Positions 12,377 through 22,410 are shown, counted from the first letter of the stretch. The stretch: 43,336 nucleotides of DNA from Reticulitermes lucifugus (GCA_026260175.1 JAKCWW010004026.1:1-43336); one strand, 5' to 3'. Numbers and translations are program-made. Notes: generated by a model from the sequence alone, not told the origin.

Positions 12377-12421
12377 CAAGCGACAAGTTTCGGCTCTGGT
12401 TTCGAGCCATCATCAGGCCTT
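12377..12421 (-). ncRNA. Hammerhead-ribozyme-like motif (Penelope-type terminal repeat), core intact
   Basis: Read on the minus strand: stem I AAGGC, CTGATGA (complement of 12410-12416), one T, stem II GGCTC with loop GAAACCA and GAGCC, GAAAC (12387-12391), TTGTC, then stem I GCTTG. Stem II is five perfect pairs and stem I has four, one of them G-U. Both conserved core boxes match a hammerhead (CUGANGA and GAAA), and GUC is the classic cleavage triplet. Stem III is tiny, as in the minimal hammerheads of Penelope-like retroelements. Activity is not shown by sequence alone. Confidence 0.55.
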
Positions 12422-12687
12422 ATCCAAGAACAAAGTTACAAAAAAAAAACTTTAAAACTACAATTTAGGATGGAGATCTCCCCTTTACATTAAAATTCAT
12501 TACAAATGTACATACGTATGTAGAGAGTTGTCTGATTACAAGAAGCCTATATATATATGTATGAAGAAGCTGTATAGAATCATTCATTCTGTAGTCCGTC
12601 TTAGGAAAGGTCCGTAGGCTCTTCCAAAGCGAGTTCTCCACAGGGTGCGATCTAGTGCTTCTTCTTTCAATTACCAGTATCTTCTCT

Positions 12688-12944
12688 NNNNNNNNNNNNN
12701 NNNNNNNNNNNNNNNNNNNNNNNNNNNNNNNNNNNNNNNNNNNNNNNNNNNNNNNNNNNNNNNNNNNNNNNNNNNNNNNNNNNNNNNNNNNNNNNNNNNN
12801 NNNNNNNNNNNNNNNNNNNNNNNNNNNNNNNNNNNNNNNNNNNNNNNNNNNNNNNNNNNNNNNNNNNNNNNNNNNNNNNNNNNNNNNNNNNNNNNNNNNN
12901 NNNNNNNNNNNNNNNNNNNNNNNNNNNNNNNNNNNNNNNNNNNN
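12688..12944. other. Assembly gap (257 N)
   Basis: A run of 257 undetermined bases. Open frames that cross it (for example 12465-12986 minus and 12645-12962 plus) are artefacts of translating N and should not be read as genes. Confidence 0.98.
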
Positions 12945-14293
12945 AATGTAGCACTTTACTAGTTTCTTCCTTAAATTTAAATCCAATTTGCTGGTGAAAA
13001 GATTTTTTTTGTTGGATGCTGCCTGTAGAGATATAAAGTTAAAAATTAAAGGGTTTACGTTTGTAGAAACATAAAATCATAAAGCAGTACTTTTTATGTG
13101 TGTACACTACCAGTACCGTTGGATTTTGGATGATTATACAGATAAAGGTGCAGTTTTTCTTTTTATAGACGTTCTTTGAGAATCTTCTGCTGTAGCTCTG
13201 GAAAATTTCGGATGGTACCAAATGGTGCGCTCCATTAATACTGGATATTCTGGAGATTCAACCAAACAAACCTTCATAGAGTTTTAAGCAACATAGGACT
13301 CTATTATGTTTTTACAATGTTTGATATTTTCGTACTAATTTTTTTTTAAATTTTGATAGCATGGCTGCATTTCTCGACATTTTAGAAGTAATTTTGTTAC
13401 GGAATAAATTACTAAGGGCTTTAAGTTACCACCATGACCGATTTCTACCAAAATCTGCCCTTACGCCTCAACAAAATATCTGTAAATCTCTTTTCTTCTA
13501 ATTCAGGGGCCATGTGTGTTATTAACTAAAATGTTAGTAATTTTACAATGAAAAATTCTTAAAAGACTAACCCAACTCACACGCTATCATGTGAGTTGTG
13601 CATGGCTGCTTGTTCTGTGGAGGCCGTCAATTATTTCCTGGTGTATCCAAAATATTTTTGTTCAGACGTGTACAAATGTACTGTTGGATACAACTTCTTG
13701 AGTAATCTTTGCTTTTCCTCTCTTCAAAACACAACTTGTTATATACTCTCCCTGATCCACGTTTCCATTCTGCTCTTGACATAAGATGGATAGCAGAACT
13801 TGAAGAACTTTCTTCCCACTCATCCAGCCAACAAGAATTCTTCCTGCCTAAACAGTTACTGTGTACACTCTGCTCACACAACAAGCCCTTTCTTTGGTCC
13901 TGTTGGTGTCACAGCTATTGGCATAATCTTCAATTCCCTTGTAACTACCATACTAACCTACGTGCCTGATTTTTCTACGAAAATGTGGCAAAGTTCAGAA
14001 ATTCTGCAACGATAGTAACAAATCAAAATAAAGATTACGTTTTCCTGGGATGATAATGTTGTGGTTTGGTAGATACCTTTATCCGAGACGTTGGTACGTA
14101 TCTAACAAACTGCATCACATGCCGGAAAACTAATATTCCTGCTCACAAACGTGGAAAACTCAGATCGCGACACATAATCACTCTCAATAAAAAGTTAAAT
14201 GCAGATTAAATCTGGGGAATATTTGCTACCTTTCAGTTAAAAATCTTTGTATTCCCGTCTCCTATGGGAAGGTCTAAAGATAATTTTAATGTA
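12945..14293. other. Non-coding stretch with overlapping short frames
   Basis: At 13596-14015 three overlapping frames of 62-86 codons occur (for example FHSALDIRWIAELEELSSHSSS in the 13709 frame). I recognise no domain. An 8-bp hairpin around 13574-13597 ('actcac..gtgagt') is present. Nothing else stands out. Confidence 0.4.
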
Positions 14294-14725
14294 ATTTTTA
14301 TGTGTGTGAAACTTGGTCCATTACCTTGAGAGAACATCGATTTAAGGTGTCTGAGATCAGAGTGCTGAAGAAAGTATTTGAACCCAAGCGAGAGGTGAAA
14401 GTTGCATGAAATAGCTTCATAATTTTTTATGCTTCACAAATATTGCAATGGTTAAAAAAACGGAAGAGAATTAGCTGGACTGGACAAGTAGAACACACGG
14501 GACAGACGAAAAGGTAAAATTATTTTACGTGGGAAATATGAAGTGTATAAATATTTTCGGAGACCTCGGCAGATGTAGGAACTTCAAAAATGAACGTATA
14601 AAAGCGTGGACTCTGAGGTAAATAGACCTACAAGATTTTAATTGGAAAACCAGAAGGAAGGAGAACAATTTGGAGTCGTATTTAGTTAGGGGCGTAAGGA
14701 AGGATAATATTAAAACGGATCTTAA
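14294..14725 (+). mobile_element. Decayed LINE copy, C-terminal coding region
   Basis: The plus strand reads YVCETWSITLREHRFKVSE, IRVLKKVFEPKRE and, after frameshifts, RKRISWTGQVEHTGQT. These are counterparts of YGCDTWSLTLRDEHRLTLFENRVLRKIFEPKRDE and [15 protein letters not shown] in the 17-kb copy. 'cggagacctcggcagatg' continues the match. The last matching block ('gaaggataatattaaaacgg', about 14699-14718) follows an unrelated insert. Several stops and indels show it is dead. Confidence 0.75.
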
Positions 14726-14787
14726 CTCTAAAGATTTGAGGTTGCAAGTCTTCTGTGATGTTGCCCCACAATTATATGTTGAGTTAT

Positions 14788-14906
14788 TGACGTTTCGAAG
14801 GAACGTAATACCTCCACCTTCAAGGTCAACATTTTGGACTGCCTGACCCTAACGCTGGAGACACTACACTCCTCCAAAACGTCGGAAACTATTTACCAGC
14901 CGACAC
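14788..14906. mobile_element. Divergent pair of hammerhead-like motifs forming an inverted repeat
   Basis: Minus-strand motif 14788-14826 reads ..GGTGGAGG-loop-TTCCTTC-GAAAC-GTC. Plus-strand motif about 14850-14886 reads CTAACGC, T, GGAG-loop-CTCC, AAAAC, GTC. The two arms are imperfect inverse copies pointing outward. The plus arm continues into 'aactatttaccagccgacac' (14887-14906), which recurs at 19322-19341 and in inverse at 19178-19194. The core boxes are damaged, so ribozyme activity is unlikely. I read this as two head-to-head terminal-repeat fragments of a Penelope-like element. Confidence 0.5.
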
Positions 14907-15196
14907 AATGTAAGGTCCCACTATTTGAGACATATCCCTCATGTTACTGGAACTAAAGTTTAGTCAACGTAGATAGGTGTACTCACGAGAACGGAGACAG
15001 ATGTGTATTAATTCTTGAATATGAAGTACTGGAGTACATTGTTTAATGTTTCAACAGATCTGAACAAGCTGAATTTACTTAGATGATACATTCAGGTGCG
15101 CAGCAATAAGTGTATGAAGTCGTGTAATACTGCTTTTTTTTTTTAAAAACCCAATCTCTGCACATACAGTGCATATAGAAATACAATTTCTTAATT

Positions 15197-15237
15197 CCTT
15201 CTACATGTTCCGTCAGCCACCCGCCATCATCAGGGGG
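15197..15237 (-). mobile_element. Degenerate hammerhead-like motif
   Basis: The minus strand carries CCCCTGATGATGGC followed by GGAACATGTA. The first core box (CTGATGA) is intact and GAAAC has become GGAAC. Stem II is not clearly formed. Its form is close to the 22-kb and 31-kb motifs, which also end ACATGTA. Confidence 0.35.
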
Positions 15238-15372
15238 TAAACATACCGATATATTTAAAACATAATAAATCTTAATATTCTAAAATACTTTCCTAACTTA
15301 CATTGGCCTACTTAAATAATATGTCCAGTAGGTATAAGAGTGAAGTATTTGTAATCCATTCCTTATTTTGAT

Positions 15373-15530
15373 AGCCGTGATAGCTCAGTCTGTATAGTTA
15401 CTAGCTTACCCGTTGGACGACTGCGATATGTCTATTCAATTCCGAGGTGTTTCTCTTTCCTTCAGCTCTGAAACCCAGCTGGTACCCTGTCCAGTGGATA
15501 TCACAAATCATTTCCTGGGAGTAAAATGCC
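15373..15530 (+). mobile_element. tRNA-derived SINE (second family), head region
   Basis: 'gccgtgatagctcagtctgt' with 'agttactagc' is a good box A, and 'gtctattcaattccgaggtg' fits box B. The head resembles those at 32647 ('gccgggatacttcagtcggt') and, inverted, at 25078 ('gccgggatggcgtgtgtggt'). It is too mutated to be a functional tRNA gene. The 3' limit is uncertain. Confidence 0.6.
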
Positions 15531-16120
15531 TGGCATGTGAAATTAGTCATTTATTACCGAGTTTAAGAAGGTATGGAAATGTATTCTATTCCCCCATAAC
15601 TCTTCATGGTGTACAGTGGAATTAAGCACAGTGACAAATCTACATTTACCTTGTATTTGAATTATATATTCACCACATCGAAATGCAATACAAAGGGTTG
15701 CTTTACTAAAAAAATATTCTTATTTTTTTCAATTTTTGAATCGCTAATATATATGGTTTTCAGGAATTTACAGGAGTGTAATTTTGAGTGAAGATGGGGC
15801 TCCATGAATGCATTTCTCTATCTCTCTATCAATACTGCTGATTGAAATTCCCATCCCGCTGAGAAATAGCGTTTAAAATGCTCTGTTGTCATTTTGACAT
15901 TTCTGTTCAGGTTGTTGGTAGTCTTTAACTTACGTGTACCTTCTGTTTTCCTGTGAAATGTCATATCTATAGTTCTCTTCATTTTCCCCAAAGTCCTACA
16001 CGTGACCCCATATTTTTCATCCTACGTCCTATGTAATTAGTACAGAATGTAACACAAGTCACTTCCAGTCCAACTCGGTCTGACATACGTATATATTGCC
16101 GTACTAGAATAACGTAAAGG
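15531..16120. other. Non-coding spacer
   Basis: No gene, repeat or structured RNA is recognised. A 61-codon frame at 15606-15791 has no features. Confidence 0.4.
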
Positions 16121-16199
16121 AGTTTGGGCTCAGATACCGTAGGTGGTGATGACCATGGGGGTCTTCAGTAGCAGTAGGAGGCCTGAAGGAGCCCAAACT
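16121..16199. repeat. Hairpin-forming inverted repeat with 11-bp perfect arms
   Basis: 'agtttgggctc' at 16121-16131 is the exact reverse complement of 'gagcccaaact' at 16189-16199. A second, inner stem CTTCAG/CTGAAG (16162-16167 and 16183-16188) abuts the right outer arm directly, while the left side has a 30-base bulge. No coding function is evident. Confidence 0.6.
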
Positions 16200-16897
16200 T
16201 CTCATATTTCTTCTACCCCTACCCCTCATTCACTGGTATGAAGAGTTCTACAGGACCTACGTGGTGTCGCTGTAAGTACGGCTACGCATGGCAGAAAAGA
16301 CCAGCCAATAATTTAAGTCGCGGCGTGTTCCTGACATTGTAGAGGATAGTGGGAGCGAAAGATAGGAAGAACAAGGGGATGATTGAGGGTGGGAGGGGGT
16401 GACAAACTGAGGGAGGATCTTTGTAAGGGAAGAGACGTCGAATGGTCAAAAAATGTAGGCGCCTTCGGCAAGAATTTCCCCAAATCTTCGATGTCTGTTC
16501 TGTAAAAATATTTCTTTCTTTTTTGGGGGGGAGGGGGGGGAGGGACTGCAAAATTGACTTTTTTTTCGATATACTTCTTTCACCATTCTTATTTTGGTAG
16601 AGTTGCACAGCCGAACTTTTCTTTAATTCTGTGTTTAACGCGCAAATTCATTTCAGACTTCTAAATCTGACGTCAAGGAAACCGCAGACCCACAGGTCTC
16701 TCGATACCTTAAAATAGGACATGAAATCCTACTCGAATACTGGGTCCAAGTGACCAGTCATTTCTTATCAGTAATAAACGGCCATATGTGTATGAATATT
16801 TAAGCCAAACTGTGGTGCATTTGATCTGTAAATCAATCCTCTGACTTTGCACAGTGCCATGTAGACAACGGAGTAAAATGTGTCCTACAACAGCCCC
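16200..16897. other. Non-coding spacer with G-rich tract
   Basis: The 16524-16543 region is a G-rich tract (ggggggg, agggggggga). The minus-strand 108-codon frame 16282-16608 spans it and reads proline-rich low complexity. I see no gene. Confidence 0.4.
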
Positions 16898-16981
16898 ACA
16901 AGGGGGTAGAAAAGTTCAAATATTTGGGAACAACCCTAACAAATGAAAATTATATTCATGAAGAAATTAAAAGCAGATTGA
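16898..16981 (+). mobile_element. LINE fragment, part of coding region upstream of nested SINE
   Basis: Reads GVEKFKYLGTTLTNENYIHE then EIKSRL. The KYLG(T/S).(L/I) motif follows the catalytic core of non-LTR reverse transcriptases. The frame is interrupted at 16981 by the SINE and resumes at 17266, so 16898-17875 is one LINE copy split by a later insertion. Sequence before 16898 no longer matches. Confidence 0.8.
16972..16981. repeat. Target site duplication of nested SINE, left copy
   Basis: 'agcagattga' at 16972-16981 is repeated at 17266-17275, directly flanking the SINE. It is LINE sequence (S-R-L codons), showing the SINE integrated into the LINE. Confidence 0.75.
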
Positions 16982-17265
16982 GGCTGTGCCATGGCTCAGG
17001 CGGTTAGTCGCCGGCCTCTCACCGCGGAGGCCCGGGTTCCATCCCGGGTCAGTCCGTGTGGGATTTGTGGCGGACAGATTGACACTGGGACAGGTTTTTC
17101 CCCGAGTACTTAGGTTTTCCCTGTCAATTTCATTCCACGGGTGCTCCATTACAAGGAAAAACGAAGAAAAGTAATCATCTTCATCATAGGGTTGCACAAT
17201 GAGCCTCACGGCTGCGGTGCGTCCGTAGCGTCTGGTACGGGACCCTTCAAAAAAAAAAAAAAAAG
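16982..17265 (+). mobile_element. tRNA-derived SINE nested in a LINE
   Basis: The 284-bp element starts with 'gctgtgccatggctcaggcg' (box A 'tggctcaggcggttagtcg') and has box B 'ggttccatccc'. It continues with the family body ('cagtccgtgtgggatttgtgg', 'acttaggttttccctgtcaa', 'ggctgcggtgcgtccgtagc', 'gggaccctt') and ends in a poly(A) of about 16. A 10-bp direct repeat flanks it. It is closely related to the 34.5-kb copy. Its poly(A) and target duplication indicate LINE-driven retroposition. Confidence 0.9.
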
Positions 17266-17875
17266 AGCAGATTGAAGTAGGAAATGCTTCCTATCATTCG
17301 GTGCAGAATCTTTTATCTTGCAGTTTGCTATTAAAAAAATATAAAGATTCAGATACACAGAACTATAATTTTGCTTGTTTTGTATGGGTGTGATACTTGG
17401 TCTCTCACGTTGAGGGATGAACATAGGCTGACGTTGTTCGAGAATAGGGTGCTGAGGAAGATATTTGAACCTAAGAGGGATGAGGTAACAGGTGATTGGA
17501 GAAGACTAAATAAAGAGGAGCTTTATGATCTGTACTCCTTACCAAATATTTTTCGTGTGATAAAAATAAGAAGAATGTGGTGGGCGGAGCATGTGGTACG
17601 TATGGGAGACAGGAAAGTTGCATACAAGGTTTTGGTTTAGAGACCTGAAGGAAAGAGACCACTTGGAAGACCTCGGCATAGATGGGAGGATAATATTGAA
17701 ATGGATCTTCGATACATGGAATGAGGAGGCATGGACTGGATTGATTTGCGTCACCTAGGGACAGGTAGCGGGCTCTTGTGTATGCGGTAATGAACTTTCG
17801 GGTTCCATAAAATTTGGGGAAATTTTTAACTAGCTGAGGACTTGTTAGCTTCTCGGGAAGGACTCTGCTTCATGG
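17266..17875 (+). mobile_element. LINE 3' part: end of coding region and 3' UTR
   Basis: After the SINE the frame resumes with ..RLK, then a 1-base deletion gives a stop at 17278-17280. NASYHSVQNLLSCSLL follows, then another shift into KIQIHRTIILLVLYGCDTW. The best open stretch runs to 17640 and contains ENRVLRKIFEPKRDEVTGDW and [20 protein letters not shown]. Past the stop at 17638-17640 the reading continues as [20 protein letters not shown]. The 3' UTR includes 'gggttccataaaattt' and 'gttagcttctcgggaagg' and runs into a (TTAG)n tract. Frameshifts make it inactive. Confidence 0.85.
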
Positions 17876-17913
17876 AGTTAGTTAGTTTAGTTAGTTAGTT
17901 AGTTAGTTAGTTA
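17876..17913. repeat. (TTAG)n microsatellite at LINE 3' end
   Basis: Roughly nine near-perfect TTAG units directly follow the LINE 3' UTR. A simple-repeat tail is common at the 3' ends of some non-LTR elements. The unit is TTAG, not the arthropod telomere unit TTAGG. Confidence 0.85.
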
Positions 17914-18463
17914 TAGCCCCAGAAATTAGGAGCTGGGTTTTCAACTTCAATTTCCAATACAAGTCCGTCTCATATCTTTCAGGTAGCTGGAAATAAAGAA
18001 GACCTCTGAATGTAACGAAAACACCCGACACGCCTTAGCCAACTGATTCACTGTGAAGGCTGACATTCATCTAGTCTTCTTGAGAATCTGTCAGTCCTAT
18101 TGCTTGTAAAAAATTCCTGCGTTTTATTATACCCGAAGAATAATTGAACAATTTAAACATTTAATTCAACTAGGAGCTTTTTATCATAGAAATTCTATGA
18201 TAGAAATATTTTATTCCTCAAATTATCGTAACATGTCATGTTAATATCAGTTTACGTTGTTTAGCGTCGCTAATAGAAAACATACTTCTTGTCGATGCAG
18301 CCGGATCGATTATCCGCTCTCCGTCAGCATTATTTCGATAACGCGTTTCGTACGAAGTGGACGTCTCTTTATCATTCACCTGCTTGTGTTTGGATTTAAT
18401 AAAGCAGAATAAAAGTCCGAAGACCTTGCGAGATTAGAGGCTTCCGCTGCAGTGTAGTCGACA
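17914..18463. other. Non-coding spacer
   Basis: No gene is seen. 'aaacacccgacacgcctta' near 18023-18041 recurs nearly unchanged at 36247-36265 ('aaacacccgacaggcctta'), hinting at a shared old repeat. Confidence 0.4.
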
Positions 18464-18535
18464 CCTTCGCTCTTCAGGGATGTTACGCGTCATAGGTTGC
18501 AACCTACGCCGCGTAACATCCCAGAAGAGCGAAGG
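18464..18535. repeat. 72-bp near-perfect palindrome
   Basis: Each half is 36 bp and pairs with the other with only three mismatches. Left blocks: 'ccttcgctcttc', 'gggatgttacgcg', 'taggttgc'. Right blocks are their reverse complements: 'gcaaccta', 'cgcgtaacatccc', 'gaagagcgaagg'. There is no spacer at the centre (TTGCAA). It is GC-richer than its surroundings. It could be a fold-back or MITE-like element, or a stable RNA hairpin if transcribed. Confidence 0.9.
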
Positions 18536-19155
18536 CCTCTCCTAAAACTTCGCATGAGCAGTTTTAGTGGACTTAAGGTTAGTAACACTAGTATAACATG
18601 AAGGTTCCTGGTCAGCTTTACGCTCCGGCCGCTTAATCGCCTGCGGAAAAACCCCTAGTATGAATAAAATAGGAAGATCACACGTTCTCACACCTGTCAT
18701 ACCTACTTGCTAATGTCTTCCGAACAATTTTTTTTTTTCGGAAAAAGTATTTCACTGTCACTCCCCTAAACAAATATGCAGGATAAAATCATCGCTTTAT
18801 AGATGAAGGAAGAAGGCCTTATATTGCGTGTCTTGATTCATTAATATGGATATAGTGTAGTGAGGAGCTCCGTGGGGTCCTTCCCCCGCTGGACCAACCG
18901 CCTTCCCTTCCCCTTGCTCATGCACCACTCGCTGGAACCAGCTGTGACCAAGCTCTGCCCACCCGGTACACTCTCATATTATAAAAATGGGTATCGATGA
19001 CCTTTGTTTATGGATACCTGTATTCTTTATTTCTTTCTGAAATAATTGTAAATTTCTTTTAAAACTGCTGTCCGTTTCCAGTTACCTGTATTCTATATTT
19101 CCTTGTGAAATAATTAGATATTCCTTTTAAAATTGCTGTAGGTTTGAACAGTGAA
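18536..19155. other. Non-coding spacer
   Basis: No gene seen. 18880-18965 is a GC-rich patch. 19014-19140 contains two similar blocks ('acctgtattct', 'tttctttctgaaataatt' versus 'tttccttgtgaaataatt', about 65 bases apart), a degenerate tandem duplication. Confidence 0.4.
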
Positions 19156-19361
19156 CTCTTCTGGAATGTGAAGCCACGTCGACTGGTAAATAGTCACCGA
19201 CACTTCGCGTGGTCTTTGTTCCTTCCTCTTGAAAGTTAAGTAATTCAAAGTGAGGGACCCCCACCTATTCTTTGATTGCTTGAACCTGACGATGAAGGCA
19301 ATACGATAATTGAAACTTTGTAACTATTTACCAGTCGACACGGCCTAACCGTCCAGACGAG
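19156..19361. mobile_element. Inverted-repeat element with decayed hammerhead-like motif
   Basis: Left arm 19156-19197 and right arm 19320-19361 are imperfect reverse complements over 42 bp; both include 'ctatttaccagtcgac'. Just inside the right arm, plus strand 19284-19319 carries CTGACGA (a valid CUGANGA box) followed, after 19 bases, by GAAAC; stem II is mostly lost. The left inner side has only a vestige. The arm sequence also occurs at 14887-14906 next to another hammerhead-like motif, tying the sites to one family. Confidence 0.5.
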
Positions 19362-22012
19362 TCACCCGTGAGAACTTCAAATCTCGCTCTATAGACATGC
19401 TGACGCTGTCTGTGTCAATTAAGTCAAGCATCGTGTGTATAGAAATGTGTTATTCCTGATTTAATTTAAGAGACACTAGGCCTTGTTAGTGTTGTTACTT
19501 TGCAAGACATTAAGATTACAGCTTTCCTCCTCATTCTTCTGTTTTCGCTTATAATAATTTCACGGATGCTCCATGCCCAGATTTGTTCATCTATCATCGA
19601 CGTTATATATAGTCTAGTGACTGACATCTTTGTTAAGTCAACCACAAAAAGATAAAGTAATCATTGAACTTAATTGAGTATCACGTTATGATTTTGTACA
19701 TGGGATTGAAATTATTTTTGCATGCATTTTGAACGTGATCCTGTAGCACTGGCCAGGTCAGGTAGAGTGTCTAAAACTTATTTCCTATTTTGCCTAATAT
19801 GTCTTTCCTCTCCAATTATGAACCACCCTGACGTACTCACAAGGAGTGCATCGTTAAACAAAAGAAAAGCGACCGTCTCCACGGCTGCAGTCCTGAAGTT
19901 AAGCTAAACCTCCGCTCCCTAGCGACCCCAGTGCGGGCGGCAGAACGTGCTGGCCTCCTAGCCGACCCGTGACAGAGATGAATTCGTTTCATTTCACACG
20001 AATCCCCCCCCTTCTCTCCCCCACTCTCATGATGATTTACCGTTGTGCACTGTGGTAACCCATGATTTATTACTGGGAAAGGCGAGAGAGTGGGAGAGTT
20101 AAAGTTTGCAGGGGGTAGAACAGAAAGGGGTTAAACAGTGGGTGCTGCATGCTAACCCAAACTAAACCCCTCCCATCCCTTTATATAACATAACCCTTCC
20201 TCTTCAATAGTACCACCCAATACAAATGTGTCCCCTGTGCACAAATAGAAAAGTCCACCGGATATATAATAAAAGTTACAACATTCTCCCTTATTTAAAA
20301 AAGAAATCAAGGAATTGTCGGATATGAAATTTTACGAAAGGTTATTTCTGCAAATTAAACACTTTAATACTTGTTTAGTCATACGCCTATCTATTGAACT
20401 GTTGACATGACATTATATCGCTGCTATTGATGTTGGACACATTGAAAGATCAGCGTTCCTTTATCCACTGTTTGCTTCTGAGTGGTTTGTCCTTGCTTCC
20501 ACAGAATGTTGTAAATTGCGTTGGGTTATGATTCTCTTTTTTCTCTCTGGATCTCGACATCACCTTTCCTGCTTTGCTGACTGTAAAATATGAATACAAA
20601 CCTACCTACAAATGTCTCTTACTTTTGTGCTTTCCTGAACATTTATATACACTCATATATACAAAGACCCAAAGGAGGGATTGAAATGGAAACAGATGTC
20701 CTCACCTCAGCTAGAATACTTACAATGTCCTGACATGATTTTCTGAATTTGATCCTTCCTTATTTATCTGCATGCTTCCCTAATTCACTGCATTTTTTTG
20801 TTGTTGTTTCAGGTACGTGTGTGCACATTTCACTAACGACATACTTCCCCTGGGCACCTTATGTTCGTCATAGTGTTTTGTAATCTAACTGAAGATTTTT
20901 GAAACCGTAAGTCTAAATTCTACTGTATATTCATTGAAATGTATGATCTCCATGCATGGAATTTTCATAGTGTTTATTAATATCTGTTATGTAGTGGACT
21001 GGGAGAAAATTTAATACGTGTGTAATGCTGTAAATGCATTTTATTTACCTGAATCAGTAGGTGTACTTCACACAGACTATGTCGCTGATAGGTTATCGTA
21101 TATATGGTTAAATTCAGTTGCAATGTCTTTGTCATACAGTCGCGTGTGTTAAAAGTGCAAGGTGTTTTACATTTCAGGTACCGATATGGAGACAATAAAA
21201 ACACTAATTTAGTAAGCAACACACAAAATGACACGCTTCTCTAATCCCATAATGTAATGCAAAATGCCATAACTCTCTTCTGTATCTTCTCTTATGAAGG
21301 TGTCTGCAGAAGGCAAGAGGATTTAATTTTGAGACCGTTTTTTAGAGATATGTTTTTATATGATGCATATAATTATACACAATCTGTTTTTCTTCCCTCT
21401 CTGTATCTCTGTGTGTGTTGTTATAACACACATGGCCCTTGCATTTGTCAGTGTGTAGAAAAGCACACAAGGGTCCCCTGTTCATGTAATAAGGCGGTTA
21501 AAATTTACGCTTCTAGAGCTCCACCCACCCACACACTCCCTACTTGTTAACAAACATCAACACTTCCAGGACATGTTGACTTTTTACATTACTGAATTTC
21601 GTCGTCAAAGTGTGTAGGGAGTACACAGTTCTTCAGCTAATGCTGACGTAAAGTAGCGCTTGAGCTAGCACTTGGCAGCTAATTTTTAATTACATGAAGT
21701 CAAAAAGGAACTGGTAAAACAATTCGGAGATACGAATTGGCGTGATGAAACTGGACTACCCAAAATCGATCATGAGTCAGGGGAGCTGTTCCTGGGTTTT
21801 TGAAGAAGAAACCAGTTCTAGGATATCATATATGATCACAGAATTGCATTAGAGCTGTAATTTGATTTTGAGTGGACAAGTATTTGATAGAAAAGTAGTC
21901 TCGTTTGGAAGTTACCGCGCATTTCTTAATTTAGAAGCTAATGATTTAGGAAATGTCCGCGGAACGTAAATGATCTATCGTTTTCGGTTTTTTATTTTTC
22001 TATACAAATTTG
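19362..22012. other. Non-coding stretch
   Basis: No gene is supported; frames at 19722-19907, 20977-21234 and 21257-21550 have no recognisable domains. A weak inverted repeat of 'ctctcccccactctc' (20014-20028) with 'gagagagtgggagag' (20084-20098) lies in a GC-richer patch 19890-20220. Confidence 0.4.
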
Positions 22013-22153
22013 TGATTATTTTCAGGAAAAATGTTGAAGATGTATCACAAGTGTCTCTCGACATTTTTGTTCTTTTTACTGTTTCAATTCCTGATTATCT
22101 TCAGGAAAAATGTTGAAGATGTAAGTATCACAAGTGTGTCTCACCATGTTTTA
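22013..22153 (+). repeat. Tandem duplication, about 80-bp period, two copies
   Basis: Copy 1 starts at 22013 and copy 2 at 22093. Both contain 'ttcaggaaaaatgttgaaga' followed by 'tatcacaagtgt'. Copy 2 carries a 4-base insertion giving 'gatgtaagtatcac'. Similarity fades after about 55 bases of each copy. Confidence 0.8.
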
Positions 22154-22396
22154 CAGAACGTACAAATGTTTCTCTGTAATTAGCAACAGATTTACAACAG
22201 ATTATAATCGGTGTCTCGTTAACTCCTATATTTTGAGTCAATCATGCTCCACTGTTACGCTAAATCGTCAACTCTTGCATTCCTTATAAGAGACCAATCA
22301 CATGAACATAGGTAGGTCTTCATGTGAATTGTCTCGTACATTTGTTACATTTGAACTCAAATTGAATATGTCTACAAATTTTAGTAAATATCTTAA

Positions 22397-22410
22397 ATAT
22401 GAAATTTCAC
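22397..22410. repeat. 14-bp direct repeat flanking inverted-repeat element (left)
   Basis: 'atatgaaatttcac' here is identical to 22755-22768 on the other side of the hammerhead inverted-repeat element, with further partial match upstream ('ttaa(g)t'). It is a plausible target site duplication, although the right copy lies 36 bp beyond the arm. Confidence 0.5.

Noticed and set aside
12422-12687. Coding part of a Penelope-like element next to the hammerhead motif
   Set aside because: The minus-strand reading (ILVIERRSTRSHPVENSLWK..) shows no reverse transcriptase or GIY-YIG motif, and it is cut by the gap.
12465-12986. Open frames of 95-173 codons spanning 12465-12986 on both strands
   Set aside because: They exist only because the 257-base N gap contains no stop codons.
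13574-13597. Short hairpin 'actcac..gtgagt'
   Set aside because: An 8-bp stem of this kind is expected by chance several times in 43 kb.
15373-15445. Possible functional tRNA gene
   Set aside because: Box A and box B are recognisable, but no acceptor stem or consistent cloverleaf forms, and the same head occurs in two other SINE copies.
17876-17913. Possible interstitial telomere repeat
   Set aside because: The unit is TTAG, not TTAGG, and it directly follows a LINE 3' end where simple-repeat tails are expected.
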